The notes: generated from the letters alone by a model not told the origin. Counted from the stretch's first letter, positions 35,524 through 46,989 are shown. The stretch: 64,000 nt of DNA from Xylaria sp. FL1777 (GCA_022578965.1 MU400514.1:1-64000); one strand, 5' to 3'. Made by a program: numbers and translations.

Positions 35524-37023
35524 TATGACTTATTACTTTTTTAAACAATAACAACAACAACAACAACAACAAAGTGGTAGTTATATATAAGTGATGAAAG
35601 CGTTACACAGCGAGAGAATAGAAGAAAATAAATTAACAACGGTCAATATGCTAGCCAAGAGCCGATGGCTAACGAGCGTAGTATAACCAACTACAGCAGC
35701 GTGTATAAGCGAACGTAGATAGACAGATAGAGAACTTGGAAGGAAGAGAATACGAAAAGATGTCTGATCGTGGGAGGAATGAGAGTCAGGGCGTCTTAAG
35801 AGCACGGATATCTTGGCGCGAGAAGGGTCTAGCGAAAACCCAATCAGGCCATGCATATGTTCCGAGAGAAAAACATGGTAGGTTTGTCAATACACTACAT
35901 GTACATGATGCGTCCCGCTAAGCAGAAAGCTCGCGTGGCGGTGAAGTATTTGAGCCCGGAGTAATTGTGATGTATTAGTGTACCGGCCAACGGCTGTCGA
36001 GCTTCTCTGCTCGTTGGCCTAGTGAGGTAGTAGAAAAATGCAATCGTGAGGTTGCTCGACCCTATATCAGCTTGGCATTCTAAGGTATGGCTGGGCTAAT
36101 GATGAGCTGAAATGAGATGAGTCCCCTGGTATGTCTCTTAAATTACCTCATTAGATGTAACTATACTACGCCGTAAAGTATGAAGATGGGATGAAAGGCC
36201 GTCAAGACCGTCTACACGTAGCTTAGAAAAGTATCAGAGCAAACTTAGGCATTCCCACATGATGATTGATTGATCAATCCGATGTTGGAGGTCGCGCATA
36301 TGCAGGTGATGGTGATAGCTAGCTAGCAGATCCAAATCTCGCCCGATCCAGACAGCAGATACTCGTGGAATGCATCGGAGGCCGAGACCTGCTTTCTCTC
36401 TCTCTCCAGGCTGTAACCCTCCATGCCTGGTGTTGTGTGTTATTGTGTGCATGCACTAGAAATACTGACTGCCGGGCCGGTGCCTGGCAAATGCAGTGTG
36501 TTTTGATTCGCATCAGTGAAAGTTTCCCCAGGCGCATTACTTGCCAACTTGGGATGAGATGGCCAAGGTTTAAGCAGATGGTCAGGGTATTGGCCAGGGG
36601 AAAGGAGACGAGCACCTTGATCACGATGGGACGACCCCAAATGCATGGAGCGATTTGGCCAATAAAAAACACCACATGTCTAGCGAGATGAAACAAAATT
36701 AACAAGAAATAGGGGTGGAATGCAGTTCAAGATGGGGTTTTCTCGTATAAACCTTGGGCACAAATAGATATCAATGCCAGGCTCCAATTATTGAACCTCT
36801 TCTGGTATGTTGCTGTTCGTCCTACTAACAGCTCAGAATAAGGTTCTTACCGGCAAGGTATATGTTTATTCTACTACCGTGGGTAGAAAAGGCAGGACTC
36901 AGTAGGCTCTATCTACCATGATGAGGGTGTTGATTTCAATCGGTCGAAATTAAGAAAATAAATAAAAGGGCAAAATAAAAGGGGAAAAAAAAAAACAAAC
37001 CGCCCTCTGAACAACAGTAATTC
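35524..37023. other. 1.5-kb gene-free region
   Basis: This is upstream of the GPI protein gene and downstream of the proton channel gene. An (AAC)n microsatellite lies at 35545-35573, just before the GPI protein start and probably in its 5' UTR. Longer open frames at 36319-36705 on both strands have no recognisable content. Confidence 0.5.
35545..35573. repeat. (AAC)n microsatellite in the leader of the GPI protein gene
   Basis: About eight ACA/AAC units. On the transcribed strand this is a GTT repeat directly upstream of the start codon. Confidence 0.85.
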
Positions 37024-37985
37024 TCAGCGTTCCGAGCGCGACAACGGCAGCTGGGATTCGAGGTCCTCAACCTGCTCCTCGAGCTCCTCTATGCGTTTAC
37101 GGAGCCCCTCCATCAGCTCCTCCTGCTCGACCGAGAACTCCTGTATGATCTTGACGAACCGCCACAGCCGCAGGACGACGACGAGCGATGCGATCTCCTC
37201 GGCTATGCCGTGCTCGAGGAGGTCGACCGTGAAGCTTCCCACGATGACGAAGGCGTCGAGACAGTGGAACCAGCTTGAGAAGAACCTGGCAGGAAGTTGG
37301 CATGCAGCAGTTAGCCGGTTATCCTAGGTAGTCATTGGACGAAACCAGAACTCTTTTTTTTTTTTTTTTTTCTTTCACTTTCTTCATGTCATCCCAAACT
37401 TAGACCCCATTGAAAAAGGGTAAACAGAAAACCGACTGATAGACTACTGTTTACTCACTTTATCCCATCAGCAAAAATAGACAGCGCCAACTCGACCATG
37501 AACACACAGCTCATAGTCAGGGCGAATATGGTGAGCCCGCGCTGTGTCGGGGCCACCCAGCCTTCGTCTTGGCGGTGCAATTCGCAGGTGATGAGGGCGA
37601 TGAAGATCTCCGCCAGGATGCCCGCGACGTCGAGGAGGATCAATGTCAAGATGATCCAATGCTTTGCGCGCGACGAGAAGAAGCGCCGCGTCTGCTCCCG
37701 TGCCCGCTGGACGTAGGATCTCCTCCTCGCGCCATCAGCGATCGACTCGCTCTCGTCGTAATCGGAGGGTTGAGCTGTGAATACACATATTCATTATTAT
37801 GTTTTCTTCCTAGCATATGGCTCTTTTTATGAGATAGATTCCATCCGCCAAATTTTGGTGGATTCAACCCCGCGCTGAGTTGTGATTAGACCATGAGCAA
37901 CAAGGGTCTCATTCAATTGTTGCCTATGCTCTGGTTTGCCAAGAGACAGACAAAACATACCGCATAATGGAGTATTTTCACTCAT
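37024..37985 (-). CDS. voltage-gated proton channel (Hv1/HVCN1-like)
   Basis: Three exons: 37961-37985, 37459-37774 and 37024-37285, giving 200 residues. The protein is a lone voltage-sensor domain with a C-terminal coiled coil and no pore domain, the Hv1 plan. S1 has LTLILLDVAGILAE with the selectivity aspartate at D57. S2 has MVELALSIF with E103. S3 has FHCLDAFVIV with D124, in FSSWFHCLDAF formed across intron 2. S4 has VVVLRLWRFVKIIQ with R153, R156 and K159. Residues 166-193 form heptads (EELMEGLRKRIEELEEQVED) that would dimerise the channel. Hv1 channels let protons leave the cytosol on depolarisation, and active homologues are known from other fungi. The third gating charge is lysine rather than arginine. 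The 25-bp first exon encodes only MSENTPLC. Confidence 0.93.
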
Positions 37986-38629
37986 AATCAGATGAGATAT
38001 ACGGTTGGTAGATGATTAAAGCCGGGAAAACAGTTAGACCAGATGAAACGCTATGCACAAGTTCTAGGTATATCCTTACCTAGGTAGGCTACTAAGGCGT
38101 ATAATATATAGATGCGTGCACTGTGAGGGGTATGATATAGGCACTGTTGCTCGGTACCTCAGGATGATAGAATGAATAGGTTGAAAAGAAAGAAGAGCCT
38201 CCCCACCCAAACATCAAAACAACAGCTATAAATGAAGGTGAAATAGAGCCTTATAAGTTATAGTTATTCCTGTGTAGGTGTTAAAATAGGAAAATGTTAA
38301 TGCTAAAGTAGCTTAAGGTGGGCGCCCAACGTACAGCGCAATCGACAGTGCTGCTTCGTACGATAGAAGACTAGGTACGTAACGTGACGTATGGGTTTAG
38401 TTTCCAAGTCAGAGCAGATATATTTCTTTCTTTTTTTTTCCCTACACCCAACTCACTCTTATCTTATAACCACAATACAGGTTCAATACTCAATGTATTC
38501 TGGTTTCAACGATACCAATTCACCAGCAAAATCCCAAGAATACCTACCCTACTCATCCAAGCATCCCCTAACACTACCTACCTACCTACCTACTTGAGAG
38601 GTTCTTATCGAAATGCCAAAATCCCCAAC
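37986..38629. other. 640-bp intergenic region
   Basis: This lies between the proton channel start and the dihydroorotate dehydrogenase stop. It contains four consecutive CTAC units at about 38576-38592. No gene is seen. Confidence 0.6.
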
Positions 38630-39712
38630 CTAAAGCTCCCAAACACCCCTTAACTCCCTCTCAATCTTCCCAAAGACCCCAACCCCCTTAATCCCCAACG
38701 CAGTCCCAACCCCAACAGCAGCAGCACCAACGGTCCTCATGCGTCTATACGCCGCAGCATCGCCGACGCCGCCAATACCCAGCAAGTCGACGTGCCTCGT
38801 CTCGGGAGCGGCGTGGAGCAAACGGCGGAGCGTCGCGACATTCCCGAGGGCAAGGGGGTGCAGCGGGGCGCCAGCGAGTCCGCCGATGCCTGGTCTGGGG
38901 AGAGCTGGGGCGTAGCCCTCGAAGAGGAAGCACGAGCCGAGGGTATTCGTGGCGGTGACGAAACTCACGGGACATACCCTCTTGCCATTACCATCACCCG
39001 CATTGTCTTTCAGCAGCAGCGCACAGTCCCGGAGCGTCTGGACGAACATGTCGAACTGGCCAGCGTGAGTGTAAGGCGGGGTCTTGAGGCCCCAGGGGAC
39101 GCGACGGCCAGTCTCGCCAGCGACGACGGCGAGGGATTCCACATATGTGCGCAGTGCCTGGCCTTCGTACGCGGGCGGGGGCTTGCCGGGGATGTTGGGA
39201 CAGCTGAGGTTGACCTCCATGGCGAGTGGCGCCGCGATTTCCAGGGCGGCGCGCGAGATGCGGCGGTAGCACTCGGCGACTTCGCCGGGGGTGCCGGTGA
39301 CGGAGACGATGAAGGGTTTCCCCCGCGGCTGTTCACCGATCTCTCTATTCCCGTGTTCTTCCTCGTCGATCTGCCGTATGTATCTCAGATATGTATCCAG
39401 CGGGAGAGGGCTATAGCCGAGGGTATTCAGACTTGCGTTCCCCCCGCCCTCTTCCCGTTTGCCGTTGTCGCCTGTGTCCCCCCCGCCCACGACGCGATGC
39501 GTCCCGGCCTCAAAGAACGCAAAGCGATGCACGCGTCCGTCATGTGGGAATCCCTGGTCCAGGAGCGCCGTCCGTGTTGTGACCGCACCTGTAAACGGAC
39601 ATTTGTATAAGCCTCGGAGATGCTCTAGTGTAGTGGCCCACGGGTTAGCCGAGTTGAAGAGCGGAGGGTCGATGTGTAGGCGGGGTGGGAGATCACCACC
39701 GCCATCCTCCAT
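38630..39712 (-). CDS. dihydroorotate dehydrogenase, class 1A (cytosolic, fumarate-type)
   Basis: Single exon, 360 residues. Class 1A features are all present: FNSANPWATT (19-28), FTGAVTTRTAL (40-50), VNLSCPNIPGKPP (167-179) with C171 at the catalytic-base position typical of class 1A, GLKTPPY with K210, FVTATNTLG with N256, and LLGIGGVGDA for FMN phosphate binding. The enzyme oxidises dihydroorotate to orotate in pyrimidine synthesis and in class 1A passes electrons to fumarate. There is no mitochondrial targeting sequence or membrane helix, unlike the class 2 enzyme that serves most filamentous fungi. Whether a class 2 gene also exists lies outside this window. Inserts at about 72-92 and 115-130 lengthen it beyond bacterial relatives. 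The gene is intronless and GC-rich compared with its flanks. Confidence 0.92.
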   Translation of the reverse strand: MEDGGGDLPPRLHIDPPLFNSANPWATTLEHLRGLYKCPFTGAVTTRTALLDQGFPHDGRVHRFAFFEAGTHRVVGGGDTGDNGKREEGGGNASLNTLGYSPLPLDTYLRYIRQIDEEEHGNREIGEQPRGKPFIVSVTGTPGEVAECYRRISRAALEIAAPLAMEVNLSCPNIPGKPPPAYEGQALRTYVESLAVVAGETGRRVPWGLKTPPYTHAGQFDMFVQTLRDCALLLKDNAGDGNGKRVCPVSFVTATNTLGSCFLFEGYAPALPRPGIGGLAGAPLHPLALGNVATLRRLLHAAPETRHVDLLGIGGVGDAAAYRRMRTVGAAAVGVGTALGIKGVGVFGKIERELRGVWEL

Positions 39713-40221
39713 ATCTGGACAACAAACTCTTCTCGACTGATTTGTGTGAGATTTTACTATGGGGTGTTAAGCAATACGGTAAGAGATTGATGACAATTTG
39801 AAGATATCGTTGCTTGCCATGAGACTACCCAGGGAGTAGATAAAAACATACGAGCCTACCTAGATCACCTATATACTGGAAGTTAACAAGCGGGGAGCTG
39901 AAGATAAGATAAGAGGACGGCTATAACTGTCCTGTCTCTTAGGAATTGATTGCTCCTCTCTCGCTTCTGATTCGCTTAGATTGATTGTATTTAGTCTTTG
40001 AGTGTTAGGCAGGATTGATGTTATTTAATTTTCAAAGTGAGTTTCTTGATGGAGTATTGATCCCGAATCTTGAGCTGCTACTATCAGCGCCATTGATTCT
40101 AGCTCAAACCCACGCATGCGCCAAGCATACCGTTATTGTGCTTGAAACCGTCGTTTCGACGCTTTGCGTTCGCGGGTTTTCAGATATAGATATTAATTCA
40201 ATATTGACCGCTTCCTTCGCA
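39713..40221. other. 510-bp intergenic region
   Basis: Presumed promoter of the dihydroorotate dehydrogenase gene plus the 3' UTR of the RING protein gene. Nothing else is seen. Confidence 0.6.
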
Positions 40222-42284
40222 TCATGTGCCCCGGCGACCACCGGTGCTCATTAAAGTGATTTTCTGTTTTTTCTTCTTCTTACCGCCAGTGACTCCTGCT
40301 GTAGCGCTTGGTCCTGGGGACGAGCCATCACCATTGACACCAAAAGCTTCCATCTGCATAGCAATTTCCGCTGCCCCAAGGAAATCGTCGTCTTTGAGCC
40401 ACCCATCCTCTACGTGATGCTCCGAAACAGGTTGAAGATCGGGCGAGACCGGAATAGCCGGCGTGCCCCACACCGTCCTTGAGGTCGATGGGCTCGTAGA
40501 CAAATCAGCAAGCTGTTCAAACCCCGGTCGAGGGTTGGGCGGTGACGTCCCAGCTGGAGGGCCCAAGGGTTGGAAGTCATCTGAATTCATCACGGGAGTA
40601 GGTTCAAAACTGTCTCCGTTGAGATTATCGAAATGCCGTCGGGTACTACGTCCGATGGCAGCGGCCTCTAAGCGCTCGGCTTGTAGTCTTTCTCGGTCCT
40701 CTTGTGCTGCCTTGTCTCGGTGTGATTTTCTTCGCCGTTCTAGATCATTAGAGAACGTCTCGAGGATCTCGGGGGGTACTATGTCGGTCCAGTCGCACTC
40801 TAGAAAGCTCACGACGCATCCCTGAGGAAGGTGAGCTAAATATTTCGCTCGTTTTCGCAAAGCATCATCTACTACATGACCGGCCGATATATGCTCAACT
40901 CGGGGAAGGAGAGTAGACGGAAAATTGGAGAAGTCGCCGAACTTTGTCTTGAGGATACGAATATCGAGGGGCGACAAGTAGAGGTGCGGTGGTGCGGTGT
41001 AGAAATGGAATTTCTGTCTGGCAGTCTGTTTGGACTTCAGGGAGGCCGAAGCAGCAATGGATTCCGCCTCCTGCCTCTGATCTTTCATTTTGTCCTTCGC
41101 TGTGCCGATTGCTCTTATAGCCCTCTGCGGCCAATCACCCTCCTCAACGCCAAATTGAAGCTCATCCTCTTGGGCTTGCCTCCGTAGATCCTCTATCTCC
41201 CGTTCGAACTGTTCGATGATGTACTGGTTGGTCCCTTTCATGATCCGTGCATAATCTAAAACACTGGCAGCAAAATGCCACGGAACATCCTCGCCCAGGT
41301 TTGCAACGTCACTACCCCCTTCATCCGGAAGTGCCAACGTAGAGCCGGCTTCGCGCACCATCAATCGTAGCACAACGTCCTCTCCGATTCCGGGCAGGGG
41401 GTTCTCCTGGCCCTCGTAGAAACGAACTGGTCGAACTTCGGCGAGTCGAAATGAATCTTCGCATATCGGACACTTTTTCCAGCGTGCCTCTTTTCTGGAA
41501 CTAGGCTCCTCATCATTTGTTGAATTCATAAATCTCATCAAGCAGGGAAGGCAGAAAATGTGGCCGCAGCGAGCCATACGAGCGGCTACAGGATCGCAGA
41601 AGCATATGGGGCAGGACGTCGTTTGGGATTTGGAGGAGGCGATAATCTGAAGCACATCAGACCAGTCGAGGTGCTTGTCGGCATCGGCAGCCTGGGAGCT
41701 ATAATCGCCCGTCGGCGAGACTACGAAGCGATAATTGGCATGGACAAATCTGCCCATCGCTCTTTAGCACTCAACTCCAAGAGGCACAGCAGATGGTGGC
41801 AGTCACAAACCTGGCCTTATCCGCAGCATGATAGCCGGAACCGGTGCCCCATGTAGGATGACGGCGGGTTGCTCGGTGGTGATCTTGGTAATGACGTGAG
41901 GGAATAGAGTAGTTCAGAAGATGGGTGATGGAGGTTTGCCCACGGCGACTCGAGGCATTCCGGACAGCTCTCTGTTTCACTGCGGTTAGCAATCTCCGCG
42001 GCAAACCAAGTTGCTGTTGTCGCGTATCGGCTTACGATCTCTGCCATCGCGTCGTCATCATCCAGGTTCCCGGTTGGCCTCCGTTGATTCCGGTGCTGTT
42101 TCCTCGACCCTTGCCCTTTCCTCGGACCAGCTGAGTTTGGGAAGGACGGGATCGACGGACCAGCTCGTCGCGAGGTGGCCTCGAAGCCAAACTGAGGAGC
42201 CGATATCTGCTGTGTGGACGAGCTGTACGATGTCGATGTCGAAAGGGATTTGGCCCCCAGGTTGTTCGAACCGCCAGAGCTCAT
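40222..42284 (-). CDS. RING finger protein, Mag2/RNF10 family
   Basis: Three exons: 42036-42284, 41811-41971 and 40222-41749, giving 645 residues. A Ser-rich N-terminus is followed by the family signature RGQTSITHLLNYSIPSR, then PTWGTGSGYHAADKARFVHA (completed across intron 2) and NYRFVVSPTGDYSSQ. A C3HC4 RING lies at about 180-230 (CPICFCDPVAARMARCGHIF, then LPC, and CPICEDSF after an insert). The C-terminal half has the conserved KFHFYTAPPHLYLSPLDIRI and PRVEHISAGH segments. It ends in a polylysine stretch and ITLMSTGGRR. Yeast Mag2 and mammalian RNF10 are ubiquitin ligases acting on small ribosomal subunits during ribosome stress, so a cytosolic role of that kind is likely by family. The insert between the RING halves is normal for this family. 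Confidence 0.9.
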
Positions 42285-42913
42285 GATGGTTACCAGAATG
42301 AGGTGGAGGTGGTGTTGGTGACGAATTAGACACTCTTATACCACACCGTGACAAGATGTTGATGGGCGGGCGAGTATCTCCGAAGGGAGGAGTGGTGTAT
42401 TCGATAGGTAGTATATACGTAGTACTACCTTCTATTATCGAAGAACAAACAGCTCGAGATACCGTAGTTGAGCAAGAGGAACAGAAGGGTCCAAACAGAA
42501 GGGTCCAAACGGACGGACCCCAGACACGAAGGCTGGGACAACGGGGTCGGAAGACCAGTCAGAAGGTGAAGTACATAAGGCATGGCCCGAGGAAAGAGTC
42601 ACGACTTGGCGGGGCCAAAGTACGTAGGTACCTACCTGCCTGTGTCTTTGGTTGGATGCTGCTGATCCGAATTCTCCAATCGACGCCACAACCCCACATC
42701 TCTACTGACATACGTACCCACTCTGTCCCGGTTAAACCACAGCTAACTAACGTACGATAGATACCTAGTACCTAGTTTACTAAGACATTTCTTTTTAAAC
42801 TAGAATTATATCTTTCGCATAACTAGATAAATAAGAAAAAGGGTTTAAATGTAGGTAAAAAAACAAGGGCAAAATATTAAAAGAACGTGTAATTACTCTA
42901 GGTAGGATAAAGA
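42285..42913. other. 630-bp region downstream of the HET gene
   Basis: This holds the upstream region of the RING protein gene and the 3' end of the HET-ankyrin locus. One ACCTACCTGCC block lies near 42632. No gene is seen. Confidence 0.55.
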
Positions 42914-43075
42914 TTAAGCACCTTGCGAGTCTAGCAATTTTATAATGGCCTTGTGGCTGTTTCGGGCGGTCCAAGACAGCGGCGCCTGGCCATAATTGTC
43001 CTTTGCCTTAATGGAGGCGACTTTGTAGCCCTGTGCCCATTTTGGGCAGCCCATAACAGCATAGAGGCTCCCTTG
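42914..43075 (-). pseudogene. decayed ankyrin repeats beyond the stop of the HET-ankyrin gene
   Basis: Immediately after the TAA at 43076-43078, the +1 frame continues the repeat with NKGASMLLWAAQNGHRA. The original frame then resumes with SIKAKDNYGQAPLSWTARNS and HKAIIKLLDSQGA before a second stop at 42914. These are clear ankyrin-repeat matches, so the ancestral protein was at least one and a half repeats longer. The frame moves away and back, which points to small insertions or deletions. An intron that removes the stop in frame was not found. Confidence 0.8.
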
Positions 43076-45945
43076 TTACAGCGGCGTCCAGCCAAAGTTA
43101 TCGATATAGGCGCCTCTGTCGAGCAGTTGCCGCACCACAGCTTTATGCCCATTCTTAGCGGCATATGACAGCAGTGTCCGGCCAGAGGCATAGTTAAAGT
43201 TAACATTAACATTACTTGTTGCAAGTAATAACTGCATAACAGCCTCATGTCCATTCCTGATGGCCCATAACAACGGCGTTTGACCAGTGCCATCTTCCAC
43301 GTTAACATCAACCCTGTTTGTTGCAAGTAGTAGCTGTACAACATCCTGACGCCCATTCTTAGCCGCCCACAACAGCGACGTCCGGCCATAGTCATCCTTT
43401 GCTTCGATATCAGCGCCTTTATCGAGCAGTTGCTGCACAACGGCTTGGTGCCCGTTCTTAGCAGCACATGACAGCGGTATCTGGCCATCTTTACCTTTTA
43501 AGTTGACATCAACCTTATTTGTTGCAAGTAACAGCTTTATAACCGCCTCGTTCCCGTTCTCAGCGGCCCATAACAACGGCGTTCGGCCATGCTTATCCTT
43601 TGCGTCAACATTGGCGTCCTTGTTGAGCAGTTGTCGCAAAACCACCTCGTGGCCTTCCTCGGCGGCCCACCACAACGGCATCTGGCCTTCCTTCGGATGC
43701 TTTGCTCTAATAGTGGTGCTAAGTAGATCTAGGACCCCCAGCACCTCCTCATCCGTCTTTCTCCAAGGGCCGTGGTCTGGGTAAGTTTTGTCCACGCTCC
43801 TCAATGCCGCTCCAGTCATATAAAACTCTACGGCACCTCGGAGATTCTTTCCTGCATCTTCATATCTCTCTATGCTATTTAGTAACAGTCCGACATTCCA
43901 TAGTTTAACAGATTTATCCAGATAATCTTGGCATTGGCATTCTGCCCTTGGACACTTGGGCACTTCTCGATTGTTCATGAGGTATTTGGAGTCTTCTGCA
44001 CCTTGTAGCTCTCGACGTTCATGCCAATCCCAAACAAGTAGTAAATCATCTGGAAAGGTTGTTATTGATGATAACCACTTTTGTAGATCGTCTGTAAAGG
44101 GAGCTGCAATCATAATAATGGTCCAACATTCGCCGCATAGCCTGACGATTGTAGCCTTTGATGCTCCCTGTAGAAGACAGACGACATCTCCCACTTGAAC
44201 AGGTTTCGCTGAGGCTTGGAAGGTGAAGCGAGTGCTCAGTATCCTTTTCGGGTCGAAATCACTCAACCCATTCTTCCAAACGATGTCCACGCACTGTCTG
44301 TCATCCCGAGTATTGTCTCTTCCGGCTGAGGATATTTCGCCAAGAACGTAGCCTTTACCTTCAATTATCGCCACCTCCTCATCATCCCAAGTATCCACAG
44401 ACACCTGATCAGACAGGGAGAATTTGACAAGCTTCCGAAAGATTTCTCCCCATGAAGTGTTGTAGTTGACCAATAACCCTGCTTCACTAGGATCATCAGA
44501 GCTCATACCGAGTAAAGCATAAACCTTGTCAAGACGATTGGTAGCCTTGCGAGCGTGGTACATATCCACTAGCTCAGCCAAAGGGCGTATTCTTAGAGAA
44601 AACGTGCTTGACACATTTATGTCGTCTCTCTTGTACCTCGACCGGAATATTGCGCCTCTTATAAGGTAGACTGCTGGAAGGATCAGACTCTGGAAGTCCG
44701 GGCTTGTTTTATAGGACAGATTCAATGCGTCGAGGCCTGAGCAAAACACATATCCGTCCATCTCTGCATGGCCATACTTGATGAGAACATGTCGAGCTGC
44801 GGCAACCTCTTGAAGAACCTAAAACGGCCCTGTCAATAACTTCTACGGATTATTAATGAATGCCACCTGCTTACCCAAATTCGCTGAAACCATGGCCGCT
44901 TAAGCAGTGTGATGATTTCTTGCTCGTTCACTTCGTCAATTGTGGTACTCGTGGACTGCTCTTCGGCAGCTTTGTGTATTACTTCAAGCGCTTGATTATT
45001 CTCGTCCGGCGCCTCTCCAAGCCAGACAGTTACACGATTTGCTTTAGCATAGATCGTCGCCATTAACTGAACCTGGTGTCCCTTTTCGTCGTTGTCCCCT
45101 TGGTTGATACAAATAGCGTCTATCCATAGGATACGTTCAACAAGGCTGTCTCGGAAGTGTAATAGCGCCGTGTAAAGGTTTTCCGTAACGAGGAAGCGAC
45201 GAGTTTTCCCAGTGGGATGATTGTTCCCTTTGTCATCCGACTGTATACAGATAGGCTGGCGGTTGTCCTCGGAGCCCCATACATACGATATGGCCTCGTA
45301 TAGGTGTGTATCTTGGCCTTTTTTCTGTAGAGGATACTCGAAGACTTGGCATTGTATGGGTGCTTTTTCATCTTCATGCGGCATCAGGCGAAGCAAGCGA
45401 ATACTGCCCTTCTCTGATAAAGCAGTGTAGCAGTAATCTGAGGAAGCTTCGTCTTCCCCAGCCGATATCGTCGTAACATCACCGTTAATAGTGTAATTAT
45501 CACTCTGGGTCGATAAGGCCGCATGATCATTATCTAGAGCGAGTGTAGGGAGCAGCTTTTGTCTGTCGATAACCTTTACTTGTTCTTCAACCTCCTTTTC
45601 CTTGGAGGGCCAGAAGTAACTCTCGCCTATTCTCTTAAGACTTTTGGCTGATGCTACTCGACCAAGTTCATTATGGACAGCAATGAGTACTTCTTGGAGA
45701 ACATCCAGTGGGCCTCCCTTCCGATTTATGGATCGGATAGTTTCTGACCAAAGTTCAGGTGCTGCCTCGGCGCCTCTTACCGTTGCAATGAGAGATTCAA
45801 GGATTCCACTGATTGAGAAAATCCCCATCATCACGCGGACGCGCTCGCTCAAGTTATCCTTCATCTGTTGAATATACTGGATGATTTCCATGCACACATC
45901 AAGAAGAGTACGGATGCTTGGCATCGGCTTAAGGAGATCGGCCAT
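43076..45945 (-). CDS. HeLo-like / HET / ankyrin-repeat protein, likely incompatibility or NLR-type
   Basis: Two exons: 44875-45945 and 43076-44818, giving 937 residues. Residues 1-148 match the fungal N-terminal domain of STAND proteins (HeLo-like): helices, then GGPLDVLQEVLIAVHNELGR, YFWPSKEKEVEEQVKVIDRQ and LLPTLALDNDHAALS. Residues about 172-360 are a HET domain with YEAISYVWG (216-224), ILWIDAICINQGDNDEKGHQ (272-291) and RVTVWLG, continuing over intron 1 through RPWFQRIWV. A conserved post-HET region follows, with HARKATNRLDKVYALLGMSS near 445-465. Residues about 733-937 are six full ankyrin repeats and the start of a seventh. HeLo-like domains damage membranes and HET domains trigger incompatibility cell death, so the protein is probably an allorecognition or immune effector with the repeats as sensor. 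It has no NACHT or NB-ARC domain. The repeat array is cut short (see 42914-43075). It may therefore be a recent null or shortened allele. Confidence 0.88.
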
Positions 45946-46989
45946 GGTGGATTACCCCGTACAAGAACAGCGCTAGAAACATCGATCGCATCAGAAAAGG
46001 ATGAAAGACCGGAAAAGAGGGAATATGATGAATTTAGGTAGTTTTGAGCGTTATCCCTGCCTGATGAGGCTGAGCCATGAGGGGTCACATAGCCTTATTG
46101 TCACGTCAGGCAATCATGCAGAATAGGCCTCTAAACAGCAAGCCAGTGAGATTCCTCTAATGACAAGGGGCAGCTAATAAACCTTGCAAGTAGAAAAACC
46201 TTCTAAATCACTATAGAAGTATGTATTTATAACTAACTATAGTAACATCTATAAGAACAATACCTACTTAATTATTTCGGTATAGTATTCTAAGAGTAAT
46301 AGGTAGATAAATCTTATTTTAGAGTAACTAGTACCTGTATACTTAGAGATAGAGAGTATTTTATATTGTCCTTACGTTCTTACGTCTAGTATACCAACCA
46401 ACCTAGACAAGTCCATTGTTAGAAGGTCAGGGCCTACGCCGCCTGTATACTCGTCCTATCAGCTTCGTCTCCTTTCTGTTAATCATGTCACACTCGTAAT
46501 TCCTGGAAGACGGAAATTTTAATATAGATATTACGGTCTGATACAGATAGATGTGTGCGCCCTTGTGTCCTGTATCATAGTACCGCTTCATGCGCATTAC
46601 TTCAAGCACCCCCCCGACACATAGTGTATTCACATACAGATATAAATAACGAGTAAAGCTATGGAAAGGCAGCTCCAATAACTTTCATACACATCGCTGC
46701 ACATCATCTTAGAAGGAGACTAACAGGAACAGCAATTGCAGTAACTTCAACTTGTGTAGCGTGCCCTGACCACCTTATGGCTTCGAGTGAGAGGGGTCCA
46801 AGCAAGCTTATCTCGATAGATATTTTATGTATATACATTAGATGCCCGAGGTACGCGATGCCGATCCGTCATCATCATCTACGACAGTGGGAGACGCATT
46901 TGGGGAATCACGAGCTTCAAACGAAATCAACTTTACCAAAACAACTGGAAACATGAACGGAAAAGCAAGCGAACCTACGCTCGGGCCTG
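45946..46989. other. 1-kb AT-rich intergenic region
   Basis: Upstream region of the HET gene and 3' region of the CBM48 gene. It is AT-rich between 46180 and 46400. No gene is seen. Confidence 0.6.

Noticed and set aside
36319..36705. 128-codon minus-strand frame and opposite 108-codon frame
   Set aside because: Both strands are open over the same DNA with no conserved motif.
42940..43488. 182-codon minus-strand frame over the ankyrin region
   Set aside because: Mostly an out-of-frame reading of the ankyrin repeats. Only its end, behind the stop, carries true repeat residues, which I report as a decayed tail.
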